From Flavobacterium cellulosilyticum (GTDB lineage: Bacteria; Bacteroidota; Bacteroidia; Flavobacteriales; Flavobacteriaceae), in NCBI RefSeq assembly GCF_004349355.1, contig NZ_SMFK01000013.1, positions 1 through 64,000 of the forward strand: 64,000 bases of DNA, in the 5' to 3' direction. This document shows, one piece after another, positions 41,724 through 50,030 of this stretch. Below the pieces are notes generated by a model, which searched no databases, was not told where the DNA came from, and worked only from the letters and a program-made list of their open reading frames with translations. Every line of letters begins with the position of its first letter. Position 1 is the first letter of the stretch. The translations under genes were made by a program, and so were the position numbers.

Positions 41724-42665
41724 TTAATTATTTGAAAATGGATTTGATTTTAAAGAATTGGAATTTGTGAGTTCAAAGCCACATAAAAACTCGTCTATTT
41801 CAGATTGTAGAATTACTGGATTTGCACCTTCACTTTGTGCAACAATCGCTCCAATGGCACAAGCTTGATTAAGGGCAAATTGAGGGTCTTCTTCGTTAAG
41901 TAACGTCATGATTAATGAAGCCAAAAATGAATCTCCTGAGCCCACAGTGTCAACTACATTTACTTTGAATCCACAATTGTAATAAAATGTATTTTCAAAA
42001 TAAAGTACAGCACCATGAGATCCTAGAGTAACGCAGACTGTATTTGTATTTGTAACTTCAGAAATGAATTTAATGTTTTGTTCTAATGATTTTTTATTTG
42101 AATTTAAATCTTTGCAAATTTCGTTCAACTCATCATCATTGAATTTTATAAAATCTGCTGTATCCAATAAATCTTTTATAGTTTTTTTTGCATAATGAGG
42201 ACTTCTTAAATTAACATCAAATATTTTATATTTAGCAACTTTCAAAAGTGCGTTCAACGTTTTTTTAGAAACTAAATCTCTACTGGACAAACTGCCATAA
42301 ACCAAAAAATCTGCGTTTTTAACTATTTCAATACTTTCAAGTGAAGATTCAATTTTATCCCAAGCCGCTGGATAATTGATGTCATAGGACGCATTGCCTT
42401 TTTCGTTTAAAATAACGTTGACTATTCCTGTTGGATAAGTATCGCTTACTTGGATAGCTTTAGTTTTTATCCCCGAATTATTTAGGTAATCGACTAATAT
42501 TTTTCCATTAGTATCATTCCCAATACTGCTTATCATTGCAATATCTCCTCCTAACGAGTTTAATCTCGAAGCAACATTAAGTGGAGCTCCACCAATTTTT
42601 TTGTGTTCCAAGAATACATCAAAGAGGATTTCGCCAAAACAAACACCTGTTAATTTCTTTTTCAT
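41724..42665 (-). CDS. PfkB-family sugar kinase (fructokinase-like)
   Basis: A 313-residue ribokinase-fold kinase. The substrate-binding N-terminal motif is GGAPLNVASRLNSLGG, and the anion hole with the catalytic base lies in DTVGSGDSFLASLIM. Length is that of fructokinases. It would phosphorylate the imported or epimerised sugar with ATP, most simply fructose to fructose-6-phosphate. Fructose is inferred from the neighbouring epimerase. It lies between the permease (12 bases) and the epimerase (55 bases). Confidence 0.87.
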   Translation of the reverse strand: MKKKLTGVCFGEILFDVFLEHKKIGGAPLNVASRLNSLGGDIAMISSIGNDTNGKILVDYLNNSGIKTKAIQVSDTYPTGIVNVILNEKGNASYDINYPAAWDKIESSLESIEIVKNADFLVYGSLSSRDLVSKKTLNALLKVAKYKIFDVNLRSPHYAKKTIKDLLDTADFIKFNDDELNEICKDLNSNKKSLEQNIKFISEVTNTNTVCVTLGSHGAVLYFENTFYYNCGFKVNVVDTVGSGDSFLASLIMTLLNEEDPQFALNQACAIGAIVAQSEGANPVILQSEIDEFLCGFELTNSNSLKSNPFSNN

Positions 42666-42720
42666 TTTATTTTTTTAAGTAAAACAATATATTTAGTAAT
42701 TTTTTATGGTCGACTAATGT

Positions 42721-43566
42721 TTAATTATACCATTTATCGACCATTTTTTTCATAAACAACAAGCTTCCTTTTGCAAGATCTTCTGAATTGTATTTCGAAG
42801 GTCTCCATAAAGAAGTTGGTTCAACCAATTCTTTTATTTGTGATGAAAAATTTTCAAGAACTAAAGGTCCTTGATAATTAATTTCTGCCAAAGCTTTGAA
42901 TAAATCATCCCAATGTACGTTGCCTTCGCCAGTCATTCCCCGATCACTTTCGGTAATGTGAACGTGTTTTAAATTATTTCCTACTCGAATTATTGGGTTG
43001 TAAAAATTACTTTCTTCAATATTCATATGAAAAGTATCGAGATGCAATCCAATGTTTTTTGCGCCAATACTCTCGATCATTTCCAAAACTTCTTCTGAAG
43101 CAGTAAATACATAGCTTTCGTAGCGATTAATCGGCTCAGGTGCAATTGTAATGTTGTACAAGTTGGCATAATTAGCAACTTCAGTAAATACCTGCTTAAT
43201 AATTGCTTTTTCACCAACTGTACATGGATTTTTTGTGAATGTTCCGATTGCCGAGTGTAATACACCTCCCAAAAAATCACCTTCCATTTCGGCCACTTTG
43301 TCAACGGCTGATTTAATGATGGTCACGGCTTTTTCAGGATAAAAAGGAATGTGACATTCAGTAGGTAAATTCAAAGTACATCGTCCTGAAATTCCATGTT
43401 TGTCAAGTTGTTTTTTTGTTGCTTTTGCATCGAAATCCAATGAAGTAGGCAAAATAATTTCAAGCATGTCAAAACCATATTCGGCTGTTTTTTCGATAGC
43501 ATAAAGTCCTCCATCACTACTCCATCTGGGGATAAAGGATAAAATTGTTGTTCCAAATATTGGCAT
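42721..43566 (-). CDS. Ketose 3-epimerase-like sugar isomerase (tagatose/psicose type)
   Basis: A 281-residue TIM-barrel isomerase. The four metal ligands expected for D-tagatose/D-psicose 3-epimerases are all recognisable: E in APEPINRYESYVF, D in LHLDTFHMNIEE, H in HVHITESDRGMTGEG and E in LVLENFS. The EPINRYE and ESDRGxxGxG segments are the features separating this group from hydroxypyruvate isomerases. It should interconvert C3 epimers of ketoses, such as allulose and fructose, which would make its product a substrate for the adjacent kinase. Specificity is inference. Confidence 0.82.
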   Translation of the reverse strand: MPIFGTTILSFIPRWSSDGGLYAIEKTAEYGFDMLEIILPTSLDFDAKATKKQLDKHGISGRCTLNLPTECHIPFYPEKAVTIIKSAVDKVAEMEGDFLGGVLHSAIGTFTKNPCTVGEKAIIKQVFTEVANYANLYNITIAPEPINRYESYVFTASEEVLEMIESIGAKNIGLHLDTFHMNIEESNFYNPIIRVGNNLKHVHITESDRGMTGEGNVHWDDLFKALAEINYQGPLVLENFSSQIKELVEPTSLWRPSKYNSEDLAKGSLLFMKKMVDKWYN

Positions 43567-43611
43567 ATTTATATATTTTAAATTAAATTATTATTTTATA
43601 GATTCCTTGTG

Positions 43612-44994
43612 TTAAAATAACCACCATTCTGTTTTAACTCCAATGTAGGAACCCCAACTTTTTTGATTCACTTGTAAATAAGGAGAATAATTATGGTTGC
43701 GTGCGTAATCGTTATAGTGGGCTAATGTATAAACCAAACGGATGTGAGGACGGCTCCAAGGGTCTTTTTTACCTAATGGAACAATTGTGGGTGCAATAGA
43801 AAATTTCCACATACTAGCATCAGGATTATCTCCGTCTTTTCGAACAGCATAATGAACTTCTTCTATTAAATGCAACCAATTCGTAATATAATAGAAGCTT
43901 CTGAAACCCACTACAAAGTCTGTTTTTTGGTTATACAATTGATTCCCATTGAAAAATTCATCTGTATTAGTACTCGCAGAGCCTCCTTTACTTTTGGTGT
44001 AAACTCCATAACCATTTAGACTAAATTTTTGCGACAAATTTAACAGAAAATGTTCTACCATTGTAAATGAATAGGCATTTGTATATTTTCCATCGGAATC
44101 TGGCGCACCATAAGTTGCCCAAGTAAAAGTATTTCCATTGTCACCACCATTAGCAATTCCTGCACCATATCGAGCAGAAAGCTGATTAAATGAACCCGGT
44201 AATTTAGTTTTAAATGTATTATTATATTTGACGCCAACGACCCAACCTTTATCAGCAGGATATACTTTGGAAGCGGTTTGGGAATTGGCAGCAACATAAT
44301 GAAATTCTCCTAAAAGCTTAATTATATTGTTATTTTTCAAATGAATACTGTGCTCACCTATCCAAACCATTCGTTGGCGAATCGCTGAATTTGTGGCGCC
44401 AGCAACGGTAATTTGGTAATTATATGGAAATACATTCGTTGAATCGGCCGAAGCAGGCATTAACATTGTGAGTTCTGTGTTTTTATGGCTTACGCCGAAT
44501 CCTTGTGCAGAATGATCATCAAAATAAAAATAATCACTGATGTGAATGTCATCATAACGACGAAAACGTGATCCTGCCCATGCAGACCATTTACTTCCCA
44601 TAATGTTTCTTGCTTCAACAAAAGCTTCGGGAAGAATAAAAGTTAGACCACCATTCGATCGAGAACTAACGTTACCAACAAACTGGCCATTAGCAGAGTA
44701 CATTCCCAATCGCATTTGGAAAGTAACATTGGTGCTGTCCGTATTAATTATTTTTGGAGTGAAATGTATTGCAGGTAGAATATCAATATAGTCATTCTGT
44801 TCCATGCGTCCTCCTAAAGAACCTTGACCTGAAAGATTTAAAGGCTTCCACATATTTCCTTCACCATTTGGAGAAAGTCCAACTCCAATTCTCCCTGTTG
44901 TTCCCAGAGAAAAATTGGGATTGGTAATAACAACTTGTGAATAACTATAAATGGATGTTATAGTAATTAAAAGTAAAACAAACTTAATTTTCAT
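43612..44994 (-). CDS. LamB-like outer-membrane carbohydrate porin
   Basis: A 460-residue protein with a signal peptide (MKIKFVLLLITITSIYSYSQ) and many amphipathic beta-strands. The C-terminus (SRPHIRLVYTLAHYND ... SYIGVKTEWWLF) is very like maltoporins, including the terminal aromatic residue used for outer-membrane insertion. It would give a diffusion pore for the sugar handled by the operon. A LamB-type porin is unusual for Bacteroidota, where SusC/SusD pairs normally import glycans. It is first in the operon, with a promoter at 45055-45062. Confidence 0.8.
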   Translation of the reverse strand: MKIKFVLLLITITSIYSYSQVVITNPNFSLGTTGRIGVGLSPNGEGNMWKPLNLSGQGSLGGRMEQNDYIDILPAIHFTPKIINTDSTNVTFQMRLGMYSANGQFVGNVSSRSNGGLTFILPEAFVEARNIMGSKWSAWAGSRFRRYDDIHISDYFYFDDHSAQGFGVSHKNTELTMLMPASADSTNVFPYNYQITVAGATNSAIRQRMVWIGEHSIHLKNNNIIKLLGEFHYVAANSQTASKVYPADKGWVVGVKYNNTFKTKLPGSFNQLSARYGAGIANGGDNGNTFTWATYGAPDSDGKYTNAYSFTMVEHFLLNLSQKFSLNGYGVYTKSKGGSASTNTDEFFNGNQLYNQKTDFVVGFRSFYYITNWLHLIEEVHYAVRKDGDNPDASMWKFSIAPTIVPLGKKDPWSRPHIRLVYTLAHYNDYARNHNYSPYLQVNQKSWGSYIGVKTEWWLF

Positions 44995-45054
44995 TGCTTT
45001 GATTTAGAATAATAAATTTCAATTTTAATAAACGTCATTATGACAATTATTTTT

Positions 45055-45062
45055 CAAAAGTA
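45055..45062 (-). promoter_or_regulatory. -7 box (TACTTTTG) for the sugar operon
   Basis: TACTTTTG on the minus strand lies 60 bases before the porin ATG. The transcript leader contains the odd-centre palindrome GTCATTATGAC at 45034-45044, and an AT-rich inverted repeat lies just upstream at 45083-45107. Confidence 0.5.
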
Positions 45063-45082
45063 AAAAAATAATATGATTTAAA

Positions 45083-45107
45083 ATTAAAAATAACGAATAT
45101 TTTTAAT
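45083..45107. promoter_or_regulatory. AT-rich inverted repeat, candidate operator of the sugar operon
   Basis: ATTAAAAATA at 45083-45092 and TATTTTTAAT at 45098-45107 are perfect complements around ACGAA. The site covers the expected -33 region of the porin promoter, which is where a regulator would bind. The divergent NrtR-like gene is the obvious candidate regulator. AT-rich palindromes occur by chance, so confidence is moderate. Confidence 0.4.
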
Positions 45108-45248
45108 ATATTAATAAATTTATCTAGAGTTTTAAGATAATGTAATATAAATATAGCATATATATGTTTAAATACACAAAAAGTATATGTGACATTTAAT
45201 GTGTTTTATTAGAGTATATTTATTAAAATGAAATCATAAATAAATCAT
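45108..45248. other. AT-rich divergent spacer without genes
   Basis: Between the porin operator region and the regulator promoter there is AT-rich DNA with runs such as ATATATATG. No reading frame or RNA gene was recognised. Confidence 0.5.
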
Positions 45249-45256
45249 TACTTTTG
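45249..45256 (+). promoter_or_regulatory. -7 box (TACTTTTG) for the NrtR-like regulator
   Basis: TACTTTTG lies 73 bases before the ATG at 45330, giving a leader of about 65 bases. It is embedded in ATTACTTTTGTAGTAAT, which is itself partly palindromic. Confidence 0.5.
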
Positions 45257-45329
45257 TAGTAATAAATAGATTTACCAATCCGATTATAATTTCGAAAAAA
45301 ACTATAATAATTAAATTCCTATACATCTT

Positions 45330-46067
45330 ATGTTTCCTAAAATAATTCCTAATATTTCAGTTGACTGTGTCGTTTTTGGATTCAATATCACTACTAAATC
45401 TTTGAATGTATTGCTGTTAAATAGGTATTTAGAATCTAAAGAAAGCCAAGAAATATTGGTCAATGATTATGTGCTTACAGGATATCATGCCTTGGAAAAT
45501 GAAACAATAGATGATACAGCCACTCGAGTTTTAAAGGAATTAACTGGATTTGATAATCTTTACAAAAATCAGTTTAAAGTTTTTGGAGATCCCAATCGTT
45601 TGATGAACGAAAAAGACATTATTTGGGCAGAAAACCAAAATTTCAATCAACGAACTATAACAATTGCTTATTATTTTTTAGTAAAAACGCATGAGGTTGA
45701 CATAGAAAACAATTTACATCAACCACAATGGTTTCCAGTGAATAGTTTACCAGAATTAGGATTTGATCATAAATTGATAATCAACGAGGCTTATGCTGAT
45801 TTAAAAGCAAAATCATTGACTGAGCCAATCATTTTTGAATTGTTACCTAATAAATTTACAGTCAAAGAATTGCAAGAAGTGTATGAATCTATATTGTGTA
45901 TAGAAATTGACAACAGGAATTTTAGAAGAAAATTGTTGACCAAAAAATACCTAATAGAACTGGATGAAAAGCAAGTTGGCGTTTCTAAAAAACCGTCCAA
46001 GCTTTTTATGTTCAGTAAAGATATTTACCAAAAAATATTTAAAGAAAGTTATTTGATAAGTATTTAA
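45330..46067 (+). CDS. NrtR/AraR-like Nudix-fold transcriptional regulator
   Basis: A 245-residue protein with an N-terminal Nudix domain (about 5-150; the Nudix box is degenerate, without the REUXEE core, fitting a ligand-sensing rather than hydrolytic role) and a C-terminal winged-helix domain (FTVKELQEVYESILCIEIDNRNFRRKLL near 175-205). This is the architecture of NrtR regulators, including the AraR-like members of Bacteroidota that control sugar catabolism. It is divergent from the porin-epimerase-kinase-permease operon, and probably represses it until the sugar or its phosphate binds. Confidence 0.82.
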   Translation: MFPKIIPNISVDCVVFGFNITTKSLNVLLLNRYLESKESQEILVNDYVLTGYHALENETIDDTATRVLKELTGFDNLYKNQFKVFGDPNRLMNEKDIIWAENQNFNQRTITIAYYFLVKTHEVDIENNLHQPQWFPVNSLPELGFDHKLIINEAYADLKAKSLTEPIIFELLPNKFTVKELQEVYESILCIEIDNRNFRRKLLTKKYLIELDEKQVGVSKKPSKLFMFSKDIYQKIFKESYLISI

Positions 46068-46077
46068 TTTTTTAATT

Positions 46078-46102
46078 AAACAGTAAAAAAGCTGTTTTTT
46101 TT
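46078..46102 (+). terminator. Intrinsic terminator between the regulator and ndh
   Basis: AAACAG and CTGTTT close an 8-base loop and run into eight Ts, 11 bases past the regulator stop, between two convergent genes. It may serve both strands. Confidence 0.6.
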
Positions 46103-46109
46103 CTCCAAT

Positions 46110-47381
46110 CTATACTTCCACTTTTGTCTTCTTATCTGGTCTAATAATCATTCGCAAAGATTGATCTTTAGAAAAATATGCGATGGTCCAATTGATAAAA
46201 GTTTTAATTCTATTTCGATAAGTTATTAATGAAAAAAGGTGCACAAAAAGCCAAACCAACCAAGCAAAGAAGCCGTTGAAGTGTTTTTTAGGCTTTGGTA
46301 AATCGACAACTGCTTTATTTTTTCCAATAATTGCCATAGATCCTTTATCATTATATTTGAAGGGAATTAAAGGTTTATTTTCAATCATTAACTTGAAATT
46401 TTTAGCCAAATTCAATCCTTGTTGAATGGCAACTTGAGCAACCTGAGGATGACCACCTGGAAAGTTTTCATCGCTAAGTTGGATGCAGGTATCACCAAGT
46501 GCAAATATATTTTGAGTTCCATTTATTTTATTGAAAGCGTCGGTCATCATTCGTTTGCCTCTACCATAACTTTCTTCTGGAATTCCTTCAAATTTCATTG
46601 CTGAAACTCCTGCAGCCCAAATTAAATTTTTGGTTTGTATGGTTTCTCCGTTCGAAAGATGTACTGTATCATCAATATAATCCGTTACTTGGCAATTTAA
46701 TTTTACAATAACACCTAGTTCAGTTATAGCCTTTAGAGTATCCTCTTGAGATTCCTTACTCATTGGTGACAAAAGCGCATTACCGCCATCTACTAAATAG
46801 ATATTACTCGCAGTTGCAGCTAATTCTGGGTATTCTTTAAGCAAAATATTTTTTCTCATTTCGGCAAACATCCCCGAAACTTCAACTCCAGTTGGACCAC
46901 CACCAGCAACAACAATTGTCAATAATTTTCGGCGTTGACGCATGTCTTTACAAATGGCTGCTTTTTCTAAATTTTTTAATAAAGTATTTCGCATTCCAAT
47001 GGCATCATTCAAAGTTTTCATCGGAATTGCGTTTTTCTTCACATTTTCCATTCCAAAAAAACTAGTTTCAGCTCCAGTGGCAAATACTAAATAATCGTAA
47101 TTCAATTCTCCATTATGAAGGATTACTTTATTTTCTGCTGGAATAACTCGCTGCATTTTTCCAAGTCGAAATTGAAGATTTTTTTTACCTGCAAAAAATT
47201 TTCTAAAAGGATAACTAATGCTAGATGGTTCAAGAAAAGCAGTGGCAACTTGATAAATTAAGGGTGGGAAAAAATTATAATTATTTTTATCAACTAATGT
47301 CACACGGACATCTTTTTGATTTAGTAATTCTTTTGCAAGGTTTAATCCCGCAAATCCTCCTCCAATTATAACAATTTCCAT
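46110..47381 (-). CDS. ndh: Type II NADH dehydrogenase (NDH-2)
   Basis: A 423-residue two-dinucleotide-binding-domain flavoprotein. The FAD motif is IVIIGGGFAGLNLAKEL at 3-19 and the NADH motif IVVAGGGPTGVEVSGMF near 165. The quinone-site region VAQVAIQQGLNLAKNF and the late FALGDTC motif are present. The C-terminus (FAWLVWLFVHLFSLITYRNR) is the amphipathic helix pair that docks to the inner membrane. It oxidises NADH and reduces menaquinone without pumping protons. It is monocistronic. Confidence 0.92.
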   Translation of the reverse strand: MEIVIIGGGFAGLNLAKELLNQKDVRVTLVDKNNYNFFPPLIYQVATAFLEPSSISYPFRKFFAGKKNLQFRLGKMQRVIPAENKVILHNGELNYDYLVFATGAETSFFGMENVKKNAIPMKTLNDAIGMRNTLLKNLEKAAICKDMRQRRKLLTIVVAGGGPTGVEVSGMFAEMRKNILLKEYPELAATASNIYLVDGGNALLSPMSKESQEDTLKAITELGVIVKLNCQVTDYIDDTVHLSNGETIQTKNLIWAAGVSAMKFEGIPEESYGRGKRMMTDAFNKINGTQNIFALGDTCIQLSDENFPGGHPQVAQVAIQQGLNLAKNFKLMIENKPLIPFKYNDKGSMAIIGKNKAVVDLPKPKKHFNGFFAWLVWLFVHLFSLITYRNRIKTFINWTIAYFSKDQSLRMIIRPDKKTKVEV

Positions 47382-47594
47382 ATATTAATTCTTTTATTTA
47401 TTAAATAAAAATACAATCTATAAATATACACTATTTTCGGGATACAATTAAATTTACTAATAGGAAAAAACTATGATGCGATTGCTTTAAAATTGATTAC
47501 TTATTTTATTTAACTCATCAAATTGTTAAAATTCTAATCCTGTTCCATTTGTATAAATGTTCTCCGAAATCTAAGGTTTTCAAACTTTCCTCAT

Positions 47595-48209
47595 CTATGC
47601 ACGAGGTAGAGTAGCGGAGAATTCCTTTTTCTTTTTATTCAATTCATCTTGCAGCTTGCGCATTGCTTTCTGTTCGCGTCCTAAAGCTTTTTCTTTATAG
47701 ATTTCAAATTCCTTTTCGGACTGTTTTAACACCAGCTTGCTTTCTATTGTTATGGCATTGCTTTGTTTAAATTTGAAGATAAAAAATAGTAGTATAGCAA
47801 TCAAACCAAGCAAAATAAAGAAAAACAATGTTTTAAAAATCGTTTTTCCAAATTGAATGCCAAAAAGTGAAATACTATCTTTTTCAGATATTAAATTGGA
47901 AACAACAGTTTCTGAGGCAGTTGATTTGGTTTGTAAACTGTCGATAAGTCTTTTTTGAGAACTTATAAAATTTGCATTGGCTAAAATCTTCTCTTTTGAA
48001 ACCGAAAGCGAATCGAGTACATTCGATTGTAATTTAAGCAACGAACTTTCTTTTATCACTTTATAACCCTGAAAATCATTTGATTTATCCATAAGGTTAT
48101 CAAACTGATATTGTATAGTACCGGAATCAATAATTTTATTTGTGGTTTGACTAAAAATGTTTGATGTAATAAGTAATAGGGCAATTGCCGCAATTGTCAT
48201 TTTTTTCAT
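47595..48209 (-). CDS. Hypothetical membrane-anchored coiled-coil protein
   Basis: A 204-residue protein with a signal peptide (cleavage near 20), a coiled-coil periplasmic region (about 35-120, KVIKESSLLKLQSNVLDSL), one membrane helix (about 125-148, TIFKTLFFFILLGLIAILLFF) and a cytoplasmic Lys/Glu-rich coil. From memory, relatives have been labelled tRNA (guanine-N1)-methyltransferase, but nothing here resembles a methyltransferase, so that label should not be carried over. Its function is unknown. Confidence 0.7.
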   Translation of the reverse strand: MKKMTIAAIALLLITSNIFSQTTNKIIDSGTIQYQFDNLMDKSNDFQGYKVIKESSLLKLQSNVLDSLSVSKEKILANANFISSQKRLIDSLQTKSTASETVVSNLISEKDSISLFGIQFGKTIFKTLFFFILLGLIAILLFFIFKFKQSNAITIESKLVLKQSEKEFEIYKEKALGREQKAMRKLQDELNKKKKEFSATLPRA

Positions 48210-48235
48210 GAGTTAAAACGCTTTGAATTCATAAC

Positions 48236-48291
48236 TAAGTAAAAAACTAGTTATTGTTAGAAAATATAACGAAGTATAAAACTAGTTATTG
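48236..48291 (+). repeat. Direct repeat AAAACTAGTTATTG
   Basis: AAAACTAGTTATTG occurs at 48243-48256 and 48278-48291, each preceded by AAGTA, within the upstream region of the coiled-coil protein gene. They lie in its promoter area and could be binding sites, but no promoter box was recognised between them. Confidence 0.45.
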
Positions 48292-48439
48292 CTATTAAAA
48301 CAGATTTATAGCTCATTTAACTCATGTTATTTTTAGTTTTCATCCAATAAATAACATTGAAATTGATGTGAAAAGTCTAATTTAACCATGTCCTTTTTGT
48401 AACTTCAATTTTTTTATGATTAAATTACTAAAAGGCATA

Positions 48440-48483
48440 AAAAAACCATTGCAGCACTCTATCAAGTATTGCAATGGTTTTTT
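48440..48483 (-). terminator. Intrinsic terminator after the DEAD-box helicase
   Basis: AAAAAACCATTGCA and TGCAATGGTTTTTT close a loop of 16 bases and end in a T run on both strands, 22 bases past the helicase stop. It probably serves the minus-strand gene. Confidence 0.8.
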
Positions 48484-48504
48484 ATTTATAAAACAGAAAA
48501 AGTA

Positions 48505-49842
48505 CTATTTCATTTTTTGTCTTTTAACTGGTTTTTCGGCAAGTTCATTTTTATTTTGCAACAAATAATTTGCCAACAATTTCTCTATTAATTCATCTTT
48601 GGTCAAATGATGAAAAACTGTTTTTATTTTGTTTTTTAAATCTGCCGAAACTTCGTGATTGGGTTTGGTTTTAAAAATTTGTTTGGCCCACAAAAACGTG
48701 TTATTTTCTTCAATATTTTCAGAAGAGGGTTTTTTAAATTTTGAAAACTGAATTCCCAATTCTTTTTCGAAATCAGCAATTTCTACTAATTCTTCTTGTT
48801 GCAAAACGGTTAACGAAAGTCCCTTTGCTCCTGCTCTAGCGGTTCTTCCGCTACGGTGAACATAGTTTTCGTAGGTGTCAGGCAAATGATAATTGACTAC
48901 ATAAGATATTTCCTTTACGTCAATTCCTCTTGCGGCCAAATCAGTAGCGACTAATATATTGATGTGACCTTCACGAAATTGCTCCATGATTCGATCTCTA
49001 ATTCCTTGTGATAAACTTCCGTGTAAAGCTCCAGACGAAAACTTATTGATGGCTAAATTCTTTGCCAATTTATTTACAGCTGCTTTAGTTTTACAGAAAA
49101 TAATACCCCGTTCACCATCTTTAGAAGTTAGAAAATGCATCAAAACCTCTAATTTTTCAATAGGATCAACAACTATATATTGATGGTCGATTCCTTGATT
49201 TCCAACCGTTTCCATATTGGCACTTACTTGAACTACATTTTTATCCAAATAATTCTGAATCAATTGTTTTATAGTTCCTGGTAAAGTGGCTGAAAACAAA
49301 AAAGTGCGGTGATTTTTAGGAAGTTCAGCAACAATTTCGTCTAAACTTTCTTTTAATATAGATACCATTTCATCCGCTTCGTCCAAAACTAAAAATTGAG
49401 TTTCTTTGAGATTGATGGCTTTGCGCTGAATTAAATCAATTAAACGTCCAGGTGTTGCGACAACAATATGAGTTGGATTTGATAATCGCTCAATTTGTGG
49501 TTTTATAGGAATTCCTCCGCAAGTGGCTGCGATTGAAATTTCGGGAGTATATTTGGCGAAAGCCTCTAAATTATTAAAAATTTGATGTCCTAATTCTCTA
49601 GTAGGCACTAAAATTATCGCTTGCACTACGGTAGAATTTGTATCAATCAATTGCAATAAAGGCAATCCAAATGCAGCAGTTTTTCCAGTTCCGGTTTTGG
49701 CTAGACCAACAAAATCAGTAGTATTTGAAAGTAATAACGGAATCGTTTTTTGCTGAATTTCTGTTGGTTCAACAAATTTTAATTCAGTTATGGCTTTTAA
49801 TAAAGCTACTGAAATTCCTAAATCGGAGAATTGTTTTGACAT
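48505..49842 (-). CDS. DEAD-box RNA helicase
   Basis: A 445-residue ATP-dependent RNA helicase. Motifs in order: Q motif (FVEPTEIQQKTIPLLL), motif I AKTGTGKTAAF, PTRELGHQI, TPGRLIDL, motif II VLDEADEM, motif III SAT, and in the second RecA domain IIFCKTKAAVNKL, ARGIDV and HRSGRTARAG. It remodels RNA, for example in ribosome assembly or cold adaptation. The C-terminal extension (about 65 residues) is short and basic, so the exact RhlE/DbpA-type class is uncertain. Confidence 0.93.
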   Translation of the reverse strand: MSKQFSDLGISVALLKAITELKFVEPTEIQQKTIPLLLSNTTDFVGLAKTGTGKTAAFGLPLLQLIDTNSTVVQAIILVPTRELGHQIFNNLEAFAKYTPEISIAATCGGIPIKPQIERLSNPTHIVVATPGRLIDLIQRKAINLKETQFLVLDEADEMVSILKESLDEIVAELPKNHRTFLFSATLPGTIKQLIQNYLDKNVVQVSANMETVGNQGIDHQYIVVDPIEKLEVLMHFLTSKDGERGIIFCKTKAAVNKLAKNLAINKFSSGALHGSLSQGIRDRIMEQFREGHINILVATDLAARGIDVKEISYVVNYHLPDTYENYVHRSGRTARAGAKGLSLTVLQQEELVEIADFEKELGIQFSKFKKPSSENIEENNTFLWAKQIFKTKPNHEVSADLKNKIKTVFHHLTKDELIEKLLANYLLQNKNELAEKPVKRQKMK

Positions 49843-49890
49843 CGTATTGATTTAATTTTTATAAAATTGTTGTTTTGAAAACAGGTTTTC

Positions 49891-49964
49891 GTAGCCCCGA
49901 TAGAAGGGAAAATCCTCTCGATTTTTCATCGAGAGATTGGGATGATAGCGGGAAAAAGCTCCTA
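49891..49964 (+). ncRNA. Flavo-1-like structured RNA element
   Basis: The block starts GTAGCCCCGATAGAAGGG and ends GATAGCGGGAAAAAGCTCC. In between CTCTCGAT and ATCGAGAG form a perfect hairpin with loop TTTTC. The GCCC(C)GATAG...GATAGCGGGA...AGCTCC frame matches my memory of the Flavo-1 RNA motif described in Flavobacteria. It lies in the spacer between two minus-strand genes but is oriented plus. The identification needs a covariance-model check, and the function is unknown. Confidence 0.5.
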
Positions 49965-50030
49965 AAAATTAATTGCATTTTTCTATGCTGAGCACTTTTT
50001 TTTCCTCTTTCACTGCACTGAACACTTTTC

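Noticed and set aside
47595..48209. tRNA (guanine-N1)-methyltransferase
   Set aside because: No SAM-binding motif; the protein is a signal-peptide, coiled-coil and membrane-anchor construct.
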